This document shows positions 1 to 7,815 of a DNA stretch of 64,000 nt, one piece after another. The notes beneath the pieces were generated by a model. It was not told where the DNA came from. It saw only the letters and a program-made list of their open reading frames with translations, and did not search any database. The position numbers were made by a program, and so were the translations under genes. Position 1 is the stretch's first letter. Every line of letters starts with the position of its first letter. Source of the DNA: Microbacterium sp. Au-Mic1 (lineage in GTDB: Bacteria; Actinomycetota; Actinomycetes; Actinomycetales; Microbacteriaceae). Location of the stretch: assembly GCF_021341785.1 (NCBI RefSeq), contig NZ_JAJTTF010000004.1, positions 284,938 through 348,937 on the forward strand. The letters run 5' to 3'.

Positions 1-626
1 CCGAGCGCCTTGAGGTCCTGCCAGCTGGTCGGGACGGTGAAGCCGTTGTCCTTGAAGAGCTTGTCGGAGTACCAGATGCCGTAGACCGTCATGACGTAGT
101 TGAGCGCCACGAACTTGCCGTTGAAGGTGCCGGGATCCTTGACGCCGCCGTAGAGCGTGTCGCTGATCTTGGTGCCCTCGAGGTTGTTCGAGTCCAGGAT
201 GTCGTCGAGCGTCTCAAGCTGGTCGAGGATCGTGTTCCAGCCGATCTGGTTGGCGCCCGAGTTGTCGATGAGGTCCGGCGGGTTGCCGCCGACGAAGCGC
301 GGCTGCAGCTCCTGGGCGATCTTCGTCGAGGCCGAGACCTTGACGCTCACGCCGCCGAGCTTCTTGTTGCCGTCCATGATCTTCGCCGCGTTCTCGACGT
401 AGTCCACGCCGTAGCCGCCGTCGAAGATCACCGCGTCGACCTTGGAGTTCGCCGCGACGCCGAACGGGTTGTCGGCCGACTTCGTGCCGCCGGCTGCGCC
501 GCCGCCGCCACCGCCGCCCGGGGCCGCGCAGGACGCCAGGCTGACGCCGAGCGGCACCATGACCGCTGCGAGAGCAGCCCCGCGCAGCAGCGAGCGCCGG
601 CTGATGGAAGCGTCTTTGGTTTCCAT
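1..626 (-). CDS. ngcE: Sugar ABC transporter substrate-binding lipoprotein, NgcE-like (N-acetylglucosamine/chitobiose type), 3' end outside window
   Basis: Extracellular binding protein of a carbohydrate ABC importer. The ATG at 626 opens a protein whose first 208 residues are in the window. It has a twin-arginine signal (SRRSLLRG, residues 9-16), a hydrophobic stretch and a lipobox LASC with Cys33, followed by a glycine-rich linker, so it is probably a Tat-exported lipoprotein. The mature part has family-1 solute-binding features (residues about 60-208, including GGNPPDLIDNSGAN). An AGGAAGG ribosome site precedes the ATG. It follows the RpiR and SIS genes on the same strand, and a sugar kinase lies divergently, which fits amino-sugar uptake; permease genes would be expected beyond the left edge. 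The NgcE-type assignment rests on remembered family resemblance and context. Other amino-sugar binding proteins are possible. The missing part is cut by the window, not broken. Confidence 0.78.
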   Translation of the reverse strand, partial: METKDASISRRSLLRGAALAAVMVPLGVSLASCAAPGGGGGGGAAGGTKSADNPFGVAANSKVDAVIFDGGYGVDYVENAAKIMDGNKKLGGVSVKVSASTKIAQELQPRFVGGNPPDLIDNSGANQIGWNTILDQLETLDDILDSNNLEGTKISDTLYGGVKDPGTFNGKFVALNYVMTVYGIWYSDKLFKDNGFTVPTSWQDLKAL

Positions 627-679
627 GTGATTCTTGCCTTCCTAGTGTGGGTGAGGGAGAGGATGAGTCGGTGGGGCGC

Positions 680-1432
680 TCAGGCGCCGCGGCGGAGCCG
701 CTCGAGGTAGCGCGCTTCGAGCGCGGAGTTGTGCTCGTCTCCGCCGGGGATGTTCGCGGAGATGTACATCGGAGGCACCTCGCCGGCGTCGGCGAGTGTG
801 CGGGCGACGCCCAGCGTGAGCAGCTGGGCGATGAACGCGGCGGTGATCGAGGAGATCGCGCCTGCGGAGATGGTCTCGGTGACCTGCAGCGTGGAATCGC
901 CGTACGGGGCGAGGTTGTCGATCACGACGTCGGCGATCTCGCTGAGCCGCTTGCCGCTCGGGTGCTTCGGCTCGACGCGGGCGGTGTGCTCGAGGCTGGT
1001 CACCGCGATGACCTTGTGGCCGTGCTCCTTCGCCCAGAGCGCGACCCCGACGATGGATCCGTTCACGCCGGAGTTCGAGGCGATCACGAAGACGTCGTTC
1101 CCGGTCACGGGGGAGACCGCCATGAGCTCGTCGACCACCCAGGGCTCGCGTTCGAGGGAACCGGTCAGCACGTCGGCGGTGCGCTCGCCGTGCAGCACGA
1201 TGTCGCGCAGGGCGATGCGGTTGGTCGGGATGAGTCCGCCCGCGCGCCCCGCGATCTCCATCGCGAAGGCCTCGGAGTGCCCCGTGCCGAACGCCTGGAT
1301 GACGCCGCCGTCGCGCAGCGCCGCGACCAGAAGGTCGATCGCGGGGTCCAGCGCGCCGCTCTCGGCGTCGGCGGCGAGGCGCTCGAGGCGCGTCTCGGCT
1401 TCGCGGAGCAGGTCCAGGGGGGAGGCGCTCAT
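680..1432 (-). CDS. SIS-domain phosphosugar isomerase-like protein (UPF0309 family)
   Basis: A 250-residue protein with one SIS (sugar isomerase) domain. The phosphosugar-binding loop near residues 54-60 reads FGTGHSEAF, with a second Ser/Asn-rich loop VIASNSGVNGS. The C-terminal motif NIPGGDEHN is typical of the UPF0309 proteins found beside amino-sugar transporters. The start ATG overlaps the stop of the upstream RpiR gene as ATGA, so the two are translationally coupled. A transporter binding protein follows 53 nt downstream. The likely role is interconversion or cleavage of a phosphorylated amino sugar made by the divergent kinase gene. The exact reaction cannot be read from the sequence, and it is not a clear MurQ etherase or GlmS. 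Confidence 0.82.
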   Translation of the reverse strand: MSASPLDLLREAETRLERLAADAESGALDPAIDLLVAALRDGGVIQAFGTGHSEAFAMEIAGRAGGLIPTNRIALRDIVLHGERTADVLTGSLEREPWVVDELMAVSPVTGNDVFVIASNSGVNGSIVGVALWAKEHGHKVIAVTSLEHTARVEPKHPSGKRLSEIADVVIDNLAPYGDSTLQVTETISAGAISSITAAFIAQLLTLGVARTLADAGEVPPMYISANIPGGDEHNSALEARYLERLRRGA

Positions 1433-2373
1433 CGGGTGGACTCCTTCGTTCGGTGGGGGCGGGGCTCTTCGTGCGGAGCGGAGGAACGGCGGTGCGCGGA
1501 GACGGCCATCGCGCTGGCGGCGAGGCGGGTCGCGGCCTCGCCGAGCGTGCGCTGCGCCACGAGGACGTAGAGCAGGTCGACCACGAGCAGCTGCGCGTGC
1601 TTGATGGAGAGGTCGTCGGGGCGCTGAGCCGGGTTCTCCGAGGCGGTGATCAGGGCCACATCGGCGCTGGAGGCGAGCCAGGAGTCGGCATCGGTCGTGA
1701 TGGCGACGGTGAGGGCTCCGGCGGCACGTGCGTGCGAGAGCATCTCGATGGTCTCCTCGGTGCGGCCGGTGTTGGAGATGCCGACAGCGACGGAGGATCC
1801 GTCCTGCAGCACCGCACTGGTGAGCCCGTCGTGCACGTCGGACCAGGAGTGCGCGTTCACGCCGATCCGGTAGAGCCGGCCGCGGAACTCGTCGGCGATG
1901 ACGCCGCTGCCCCCGACGCCGTAGATGTCGACGTGCCGTGCCTCGGCGATCGCGCGCGCGACGAGCTGGACGTCGTCGAGGTCCAGCAGGCTCGTCGTGA
2001 CCTCCATGCTGCGGGTGTGCAGTCCGAGGAGGGTGAGCAGCACGCGGTCGGCCGGGTCGTCCTGGCCGATGTCGTCGGCGATGTCCGTGCGCCAGGTGGT
2101 GCCGGCGTCGCCCCGTCCCGACTCGGCGGCGACGCCGACGCGGAACTGCGTGTAGCCCTCGAAGCCGATCGCGCGGCAGAAGCGGGTGACGGTGGCGGCT
2201 GAGGTGCCCGCCTGGTCGGCGAGTTCGGTGATGGTCAGCTCGACCGGTGCCGTCGGGTGCGTCGAGATCACGTCGGCGATCTTCGCCATGGCCTTCGGCA
2301 TCGCCGGACGCCGCAGCGAGATTCGCTGCGTGATCGACAACTCGTTGCCGACGTCCTGCATGAGTGGCACCAT
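1429..2373 (-). CDS. MurR/RpiR-family transcriptional regulator
   Basis: Phosphosugar-responsive repressor or activator. It has an N-terminal HTH_6 domain (TITELADQAGTSAATVTRFC, with FEGYTQFR after it) and a C-terminal SIS ligand domain containing GVGGSG and VGISNTGRT. The frame is open to an ATG at 2430. I prefer the ATG at 2373, or the adjacent GTG at 2370, because GGAGG lies just upstream and because the 314-residue product is closer to the family norm (about 280-300). That choice also places all three GGTGAAAA repeats in non-coding DNA. It is first in a unit with the SIS protein and the binding protein, and is divergent from the kinase gene. It probably controls both directions in response to an amino-sugar phosphate. 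The function is secure; the start is not. Confidence 0.85.
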   Translation of the reverse strand: MVPLMQDVGNELSITQRISLRRPAMPKAMAKIADVISTHPTAPVELTITELADQAGTSAATVTRFCRAIGFEGYTQFRVGVAAESGRGDAGTTWRTDIADDIGQDDPADRVLLTLLGLHTRSMEVTTSLLDLDDVQLVARAIAEARHVDIYGVGGSGVIADEFRGRLYRIGVNAHSWSDVHDGLTSAVLQDGSSVAVGISNTGRTEETIEMLSHARAAGALTVAITTDADSWLASSADVALITASENPAQRPDDLSIKHAQLLVVDLLYVLVAQRTLGEAATRLAASAMAVSAHRRSSAPHEEPRPHRTKESTR

Positions 2374-2380
2374 TGCCTCC

Positions 2381-2449
2381 GGTGAAAACGCGTCGTGGAT
2401 CGACATGGTTCGGGTGAAAAACATTCTCATCAGGTCCCGGGTGAAAAAT
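2381..2449. promoter_or_regulatory. Three GGTGAAAA direct repeats between the divergent rpiR and kinase genes (candidate operator)
   Basis: GGTGAAAA occurs at 2381, 2413 and 2440, always in the same orientation and about three turns of DNA apart (32 and 27 bp). The middle copy also forms an imperfect palindrome, TGAAAAACATTCTCA. The repeats stand out against the high-GC surroundings and lie between the two divergent coding starts. They are candidate binding sites for the adjacent RpiR protein; this is inference only. Confidence 0.45.
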
Positions 2450-2481
2450 CAAGTAGGACAGATAACAAATTGGGGTGCAAC

Positions 2482-3552
2482 ATGCTCGTGATCGGTGTGG
2501 ACGCGGGTGGGACGTCCACCAGGGCGGTGCTCGCGACGGGCGAGGGCCGCGTCGTGGGCTTCGGCCGCGGCGGCAGTGGAAACCCCACTTCATCTGGCCT
2601 TCCTGCCGCTCTTGCCGAGGTCCGAGGTGCGATCGCGATGGCCCTCGCCGCGGGTGGTGCGAGCTTGTCCGCGGTGTCGGGGATCGTCGTCGCGATGGCC
2701 GGTCATGATGCGCGCGGCGGAACGTCGGACTGGATTCTCGATCCGCTGAAGGAAGACGGTTTCTCGGGCGAGCTCTGGTTCGAGTCGGATCTTCTGGCGA
2801 TGTACGCGAGCGGTGCCGTCGCCCCCATCGGCTACGGCGTGGTGTGCGGCACGGGCGCGAGCGCCGTGCGCGTGGAGGGCGGCCGCATCGTCGCGACGGC
2901 GGACGGACTGGGCTGGCTGCTCGGCGACCGGGGGAGCGGCTTCTGGATCGGTCGTGGCGCGGCGGCGGCCGCGGTGGCGGAGCTGGACGGCCTCGGGCCG
3001 GAGAGCGCGCTCACGGCGCGGGTGCTGCAGGCAGCCGGCATCGCAGGTGATGGCGCCCATGGCCGCGGCGTCGATGGACGGCCGTCCGCCCTGGAGCAGC
3101 TGGTCCGGGTGCTGTACGGGCAGCGGCCCGTGCAGCTGGCGGCCTTCGCCCCGCTCGTGTTCGACGCCGCGGAGGAGCACGATCCGATCGCCGAGGCGAT
3201 CCTGCGCGACGCGGGCGAGCAGCTGGTGCGCACGATCGGCCTCGTGCAGACCGCGCCGGGGCCCGTCGTGGTCGGCGGGAGCATCGTGCTGCGGTCAGGG
3301 GAGCCGCAGCAGATGCTGCGCGCGCACGTCGCGGAGTGCTTCGGCGAGCAGCCGTTCACGCTCGTGGACAGCGGCGCCGCCGGGGCGACCATGCTCGCGC
3401 TGCGGCATGCGGGGGTCGAGGTCGACGAGGACACGCTCGCGCGGGTGCGGGCGGGGATCGGCGAGGCGATGCGCGCCGGCGCCGTCGTGGTCTCTCCTGC
3501 CGCTGGCACGGCGGTCCCCGGGGCGGCACGCCCTAGAATCGATACCCTATGA
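2482..3552 (+). CDS. BadF/BcrA-type ATPase-fold kinase, probable N-acetylglucosamine kinase
   Basis: A 356-residue ASKHA-fold sugar kinase of the BadF/BadG/BcrA/BcrD family, which includes N-acetylglucosamine kinases. Visible motifs are the phosphate-1 loop DAGGTSTRAVL (residues 6-16), the GTGAS phosphate-2 region and LGDRGSGFWIGR. The ATG at 2482 is chosen over the in-frame upstream codons because the family begins at the beta-strand MLVIGVDAGG. A GGGG tract lies about 8 nt before it. It is divergent from the RpiR-SIS-binding-protein unit, so it probably phosphorylates the imported amino sugar. The stop codon overlaps the argS start (ATGA). The last 20 or so residues are low complexity and contain the likely argS promoter. 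Confidence 0.75.
   Translation: MLVIGVDAGGTSTRAVLATGEGRVVGFGRGGSGNPTSSGLPAALAEVRGAIAMALAAGGASLSAVSGIVVAMAGHDARGGTSDWILDPLKEDGFSGELWFESDLLAMYASGAVAPIGYGVVCGTGASAVRVEGGRIVATADGLGWLLGDRGSGFWIGRGAAAAAVAELDGLGPESALTARVLQAAGIAGDGAHGRGVDGRPSALEQLVRVLYGQRPVQLAAFAPLVFDAAEEHDPIAEAILRDAGEQLVRTIGLVQTAPGPVVVGGSIVLRSGEPQQMLRAHVAECFGEQPFTLVDSGAAGATMLALRHAGVEVDEDTLARVRAGIGEAMRAGAVVVSPAAGTAVPGAARPRIDTL
3534..3539 (+). promoter_or_regulatory. -10 box TAGAAT of argS, inside the end of the kinase gene
   Basis: TAGAAT ends 9 nt before the argS ATG, so transcription would begin only 2-3 nt upstream of the start codon, giving a nearly leaderless mRNA. No Shine-Dalgarno sequence is visible. This pattern recurs across the window. 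Confidence 0.55.
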
Positions 3553-5216
3553 ATCCCGAAGCCCTCGCCACCGCGATCCTGTCCGTCCTCGCGCCGATCG
3601 CGGACGAGCGACGACCCGGCGAGCCCCTCACGCTCACCGCAGGAGACATCGTCCTGGAGCGCCCGCGCAACCGGGAGCACGGCGACTGGGCGACCAACGT
3701 CGCCATGCGCCTCGCCAAGCAGCTCGGCACGAATCCGCGCGAGCTCGCGCAGCAGATCGCCGACGGACTCGGTGCCGTGGACGGCATCGCCGAGGCCTCG
3801 GTCGCGGGGCCCGGCTTCCTCAACGTCCGTCTCGAGGCAGGCGCGGCCGGCGCCCTCGCCATGGTGATCGTCGATGCGGGCGAGGCCTATGGGCGCAACG
3901 ACTCGCAGGCAGGACGCTCGATCAACGTGGAGTTCGTCTCGGCGAACCCGACGGGGCCGCTGCACATCGGGCACACGCGCTGGGCCGCTCTCGGCGACGC
4001 GATCGCGCGCCTGCTCGACGCGAGCGGTGCGAACGTGGCCCGCGAGTTCTACATCAACGACGCGGGCGCGCAGATGGAGCGGTTCGCCGGATCCATCGTC
4101 GCGTCGGCGAAGGGGGAGCCGACTCCGGAAGGCGGCTACGCGGGCAGCTACATCGCCGACATCGCCCAGCGCGTGCTCGCCGATCGCCCCGATTTCCTCG
4201 CGCTCGATCCCGAGGTGCAGCTCGTCGTCGCCCGCGAGCTCGGCTATCAGTACCAGCTGGCCGAGCAGCAGGACTCGCTCGCGAAGTTCAACGTCGTGTT
4301 CGACGTCTGGTTCTCCGAGCGGATCCTGCATGCCGAGGGCGAGGGCGGAGCCCCGAGCCTCGTGGACGAGGCCGTGGACCGGCTGCGCGCGCAGGGGCAC
4401 GTGTTCGACCAGGACGACGCGGTGTGGGTGCGCACGACCGACTTCGGCGACGACAAGGACCGCGTGATCCGCCGTTCCAACGGCGAGTACACGTACTTCG
4501 CCGCGGACGCCGCGTACTACCTGAACAAGGGCGATCGCGGTTTCGAGCACAAGATCTACCTGCTCGGCGCCGACCACCACGGCTACGTGCACCGCCTGAA
4601 GGCGCTCGCGGGCGCCGCGGGCGACGACCCGGAGAAGGACGTCGAGGTGCTCATCGGGCAGCTCGTCTCCGTGGGAGGCGCGAGGCTCAGCAAGCGCGCG
4701 GGCAACATCATCGAGATGGACGACTTGCGCGAGTGGCTCGGCACTGACGCGCTCCGGTACTCGCTCGAGCGCTCGCCGGCCGACTCTCCGCTCTCCCTGG
4801 ATCCGGAGCTGCTGCAGAAGCGCACGAACGACAACCCGGTGTTCTACGTGCAGTACGCGCACGCGCGCACGCACAACGTCGCCCGCAACGCCGCCGACTC
4901 CGGCGTGGACCGTTCGGCGTTCGCGCCTGAGCTGCTCACGCACGAGACCGAGTCCGCGCTGCTGGGCGCGCTGCAGGAGTTCCCCCGGATCGTGGCGTTC
5001 GCCGCCGAGGTGCGCGAGCCGCATCGCGTCGCGCGCTATCTCGAGGAACTCGCGGGTCTGTACCACCGCTGGTACGACAACTGCCGAGTGATCCCTCAGG
5101 GCGACGACCCCATCGAGGACGTGCACCGCACCCGCCTGTGGCTGAACGACGCCACGGGCCAAGTGCTGCGCAACGGCCTCGACCTGCTCGGGGTGTCCGC
5201 GCCGGAGCGGATGTGA
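3549..5216 (+). CDS. argS: Arginyl-tRNA synthetase
   Basis: Class I aminoacyl-tRNA synthetase that charges tRNA-Arg in the cytoplasm. At 555 residues it has the normal ArgRS length. An N-terminal Arg-N domain (roughly residues 1-100) precedes the catalytic core, with HIGH as H139-I-G-H142 in NPTGPLHIGHTR. The KMSKS loop is replaced by RLSKR at residues 379-383, followed by AGN as usual for this enzyme. The C-terminal DALR anticodon-binding domain ends the protein. The ATG overlaps the stop of the sugar kinase gene, but a -10 box at 3534 gives the gene its own promoter. The DUF2993 gene begins 1 nt after the stop. Confidence 0.97.
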   Translation: MNPEALATAILSVLAPIADERRPGEPLTLTAGDIVLERPRNREHGDWATNVAMRLAKQLGTNPRELAQQIADGLGAVDGIAEASVAGPGFLNVRLEAGAAGALAMVIVDAGEAYGRNDSQAGRSINVEFVSANPTGPLHIGHTRWAALGDAIARLLDASGANVAREFYINDAGAQMERFAGSIVASAKGEPTPEGGYAGSYIADIAQRVLADRPDFLALDPEVQLVVARELGYQYQLAEQQDSLAKFNVVFDVWFSERILHAEGEGGAPSLVDEAVDRLRAQGHVFDQDDAVWVRTTDFGDDKDRVIRRSNGEYTYFAADAAYYLNKGDRGFEHKIYLLGADHHGYVHRLKALAGAAGDDPEKDVEVLIGQLVSVGGARLSKRAGNIIEMDDLREWLGTDALRYSLERSPADSPLSLDPELLQKRTNDNPVFYVQYAHARTHNVARNAADSGVDRSAFAPELLTHETESALLGALQEFPRIVAFAAEVREPHRVARYLEELAGLYHRWYDNCRVIPQGDDPIEDVHRTRLWLNDATGQVLRNGLDLLGVSAPERM

Positions 5217-5217
5217 C

Positions 5218-6177
5218 GTGAGCGGCGGGGAGGAGGGCACGCATCCGACCGAGCCGTATCCGCGGGACCTCGGTTCCGAGCATCCGACGGTGCCGCTGCC
5301 GCCGACCGGCGGGTCGCAGGCGACCGCGGCTGTCGGGGGCGCGGCGCCTGGCGCCGCGTTCGATGCGGGGCTCCCGCCTCGACCCCCGCTGCCGTCGGCG
5401 CCGGTCGCCGTGCCACCGCCGCGCCGGCGTGCGCGCTGGCCGTGGGTGCTGGGGATCGTCGTGGTCGTGCTCGCGGCCCTCGTCGTGGGCGGCGAGTTCG
5501 TGGCGCGCGCCGTCGTCGCGCAGCAGATCCGCTCGCAGGTGATCACGGCGCTGAAACTCCCCGCCGACCAGCAGATGGACGTGAACGTGGGCGGGATCGT
5601 GCTGCCGCAGCTCGTGGCGGGTCGGCTGGATGACGTCCGCATCTCCTCGAAGAGCGTCGCGATCGGTCCGATCACGAGTGCCGTCCAGGTCGATGCGACC
5701 GGTGTGCCGATCCGCGGCGGCGCGCTCGGCGCCGCGAAGGGCACCTTCCGCATCACAGCCGATCAGCTCGAGAAGGCGATCACGGCGGCTGCCGGATCCA
5801 CGCCGATCGAGTCCGTGACGCTGGACGGAGAGGACGTCAAGGCGACCGGATCCGTCAAGCTCTTCGGCGCCACCGTGCCGCTCGCGCTCGCGCTGACCCC
5901 GGGGGCTGCGGGCGGCGAGCTCACCTTCACGCCGACCTCGGCGACGATCGGCGCGCTCACCGTCGATCCCGACACCATCGCATCGACCCCGTTCGGGGCG
6001 GCACTGAAGCCCTTGTTCGCGACGCAGAAGCTCTGCATCGCCGACCGGCTGCCGGCGGGCGTGCACCTGAGCGGACTTCGCGTGGATGCCGGTGCGCTGG
6101 TGGCGACCTTCTCCGCGGACAGTGCGATCACGACCGACCCGAAGCTGCTCGAGAACGGGACCTGTCCCGCGTCGTAG
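5218..6177 (+). CDS. DUF2993 (LmeA-like) single-pass membrane-anchored protein
   Basis: A 319-residue protein beginning at a GTG one base after the argS stop, so probably co-transcribed. Residues 1-72 are proline/glycine-rich and should be cytoplasmic. A membrane helix follows (WPWVLGIVVVVLAALVVGG, about residues 75-95), and the rest is an extracellular DUF2993 domain of repeated beta-strands. In mycobacteria a DUF2993 protein (LmeA) takes part in lipomannan and cell-envelope maturation. A similar envelope lipid-binding role is likely here but is not shown by the sequence. It ends 3 nt before the convergent YihY gene. Confidence 0.75.
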   Translation: MSGGEEGTHPTEPYPRDLGSEHPTVPLPPTGGSQATAAVGGAAPGAAFDAGLPPRPPLPSAPVAVPPPRRRARWPWVLGIVVVVLAALVVGGEFVARAVVAQQIRSQVITALKLPADQQMDVNVGGIVLPQLVAGRLDDVRISSKSVAIGPITSAVQVDATGVPIRGGALGAAKGTFRITADQLEKAITAAAGSTPIESVTLDGEDVKATGSVKLFGATVPLALALTPGAAGGELTFTPTSATIGALTVDPDTIASTPFGAALKPLFATQKLCIADRLPAGVHLSGLRVDAGALVATFSADSAITTDPKLLENGTCPAS

Positions 6178-6180
6178 CAG

Positions 6181-7221
6181 TCAGGATCCGGCGTGCTCCG
6201 TCGTGACCTGCTCGCGCGCTGCGTCGCGCTCGGCCGTGGTCGCGGTCAGCAGCCGCTCGGCCCGGTCCAGGCGCCGCTCGGCGAACGACCGAGGCCTGCC
6301 GGTCGCCCTGTCCTCCGCATCCTCGACGCCGGTGATGATCCACGCGCTCGCGAGCAGCACGACCTGCGCGGACAGGTTCAGCCACAGCAGCAACGCGATC
6401 AGCGCCGCGAAGGAGGCGAGCAGCGGGTTCGACGCGGCTCCGCCGACGAAGAGCGTGGATAACTGCTGCAGTACGAGAAGACCGAGGCCGCCGAGCGCAG
6501 ACCCCGCCCAGAGAGTGCGGGCGCCCGCGCGCACTCCGGAGAGCACCGCGAACAGCGCGGCGATGAGCGCGGTGTCGAGCGCGAACACGACGACGAGCGA
6601 CAGGATCCGCTCGATCCACGCGGTCGCGGGCGAGTGCCGGAGGCCCAGCAGCTCCGCGATCTGGTCCAGGCCGACCGAGCCGACCACCGTGGCAGCGGCG
6701 CTCAGAGCGAAGCCGACTCCGATGCCGAGCGCAAGCCCGAGGTTGCGAGCGATCACCCAGTACCACTGCACGTCGTCGGCGAGCGCGCCGGCGAGGATGC
6801 GCAGCGCGATGCGCAGCGACCCGATCGCGCCGAGTGCCGCGCCGACGAGTCCCGCGAGCGAGACGACACCCGCGACGGACAGTCCGGCGGGTGCGGCGAT
6901 CCTGTTCGGATCGATGAGGCCGCCGTGGCCGACCAGCCCCGGGACAGCGGCGTCCACGGTCCGGACGAGAGCGGCGAGGGCCTCGGGATTGCCCGTGAGC
7001 CACAGCCCCGCGGCCGAGAACCCCAACAGGACGGCGGCGAACAGGCTGAACAGCGCGCGGTAGGTGATGCCGTCGGCCAGGGACGGCCCGTGCTTCTCGG
7101 AGTACAGCAGCCAGGCGCGTGTGACGCGCCAGCGGAGCACGCGGCCCAGCAGCGCGTCGATCGTGCGCGGCAGCCAGGGCTTCTGCGCCGGAGTGCGCTC
7201 GGAGGCGGTCATGGTGCCCAT
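6181..7221 (-). CDS. YihY/BrkB family inner-membrane protein (UPF0761)
   Basis: A 346-residue integral membrane protein with about six hydrophobic helices and the family pattern after the first (ADGITYRALFSLFAAVLLGF, close to residue 50). The YihY/virulence-factor-BrkB family has no settled biochemical function. On the coding strand TACGCT lies 6 nt before the ATG at 7221, which suggests a leaderless start there; a second ATG at 7212 has GGAGG 9 nt upstream and is the alternative. The short hydrophilic C-terminus is arginine and glutamate rich. It is convergent with the DUF2993 gene. Confidence 0.82.
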   Translation of the reverse strand: MGTMTASERTPAQKPWLPRTIDALLGRVLRWRVTRAWLLYSEKHGPSLADGITYRALFSLFAAVLLGFSAAGLWLTGNPEALAALVRTVDAAVPGLVGHGGLIDPNRIAAPAGLSVAGVVSLAGLVGAALGAIGSLRIALRILAGALADDVQWYWVIARNLGLALGIGVGFALSAAATVVGSVGLDQIAELLGLRHSPATAWIERILSLVVVFALDTALIAALFAVLSGVRAGARTLWAGSALGGLGLLVLQQLSTLFVGGAASNPLLASFAALIALLLWLNLSAQVVLLASAWIITGVEDAEDRATGRPRSFAERRLDRAERLLTATTAERDAAREQVTTEHAGS

Positions 7222-7278
7222 CCTCCGAGCGTAGCGAGAGGCGGATGCCGGTTCGAAAGCCCGTGACGAGGGGCCCGT

Positions 7279-7668
7279 TCAGGATTCCGCGACGACCTCG
7301 ACCTTGAATCCTTCACTGTTCTCAAGCCACCCCGCGTAGTGATCCGGCCCGCCGGCATGCGGGTACCGGTCGACGTACAAGGCGCTCCAGCCGTGCTGCG
7401 GTGCCGCGGCCATCAGCCGGTCGACGTCGCTCCGGGACCCGCCGTGGAAGGCCAGGTGGTTCAGGCCGGGCAGCCGGCGGTCGTGGCCGGTTCCGTGCAG
7501 GGCAGGGGCCGAGCAGATCGTGAGGTAGGCGTCTCCGTTCCGCCACGAGCGGCCCTCAGTCCAGGACTCCGCCGGTGCGAAGCCGATCCGTCCGAGCAGC
7601 CAGTCCCATCCGGGGGCGGAACGTGTGACGTCCTGCACCCAGAGCTCGACGTGATGGAATCCGCGCAT
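7279..7668 (-). CDS. Small VOC/glyoxalase-fold protein
   Basis: A 129-residue single-domain protein of the vicinal-oxygen-chelate superfamily. It starts GFHHVELWVQDV, with the first metal-ligand type His, contains LNHLAFHG in the middle and ends NSEGFKVEVV, with the typical C-terminal Glu ligand. The ATG at 7668 is preferred to a TTG four codons upstream because GGATGG lies just before it and the family begins near this residue. Glyoxalase, dioxygenase and antibiotic-binding members share the fold, so no substrate can be assigned. It stands alone between the YihY gene and lysA. Confidence 0.75.
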   Translation of the reverse strand: MRGFHHVELWVQDVTRSAPGWDWLLGRIGFAPAESWTEGRSWRNGDAYLTICSAPALHGTGHDRRLPGLNHLAFHGGSRSDVDRLMAAAPQHGWSALYVDRYPHAGGPDHYAGWLENSEGFKVEVVAES

Positions 7669-7815
7669 CCGGCCATCCAATCAGACGACTTGTCCGAGCG
7701 CCCCGCGGCGTCACACCCGTCGGGCCCGGCCGACGCGGTGCCTTAGAATTCTCAGAACTCGGCACGCTCTGGGCCGGGCTCGAATATCCGAGACACACAC
7801 GACGATTGGTGCCCT

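Noticed and set aside
680..2593. 637-residue minus-strand open frame covering the SIS gene and most of rpiR
   Set aside because: Only the last 250 residues form a protein domain; the rest is Arg/Pro-rich antisense-like reading of rpiR. The true start is the ATG at 1432.
2832..5756. 974-residue minus-strand open frame opposite the kinase and argS
   Set aside because: High-GC shadow: Arg/Ala/Gly-rich, no domain, opposite a clear ArgRS.
7245..7275. GGTTCGAAA stretch resembling a tRNA T-loop
   Set aside because: No matching acceptor, D or anticodon arms nearby.
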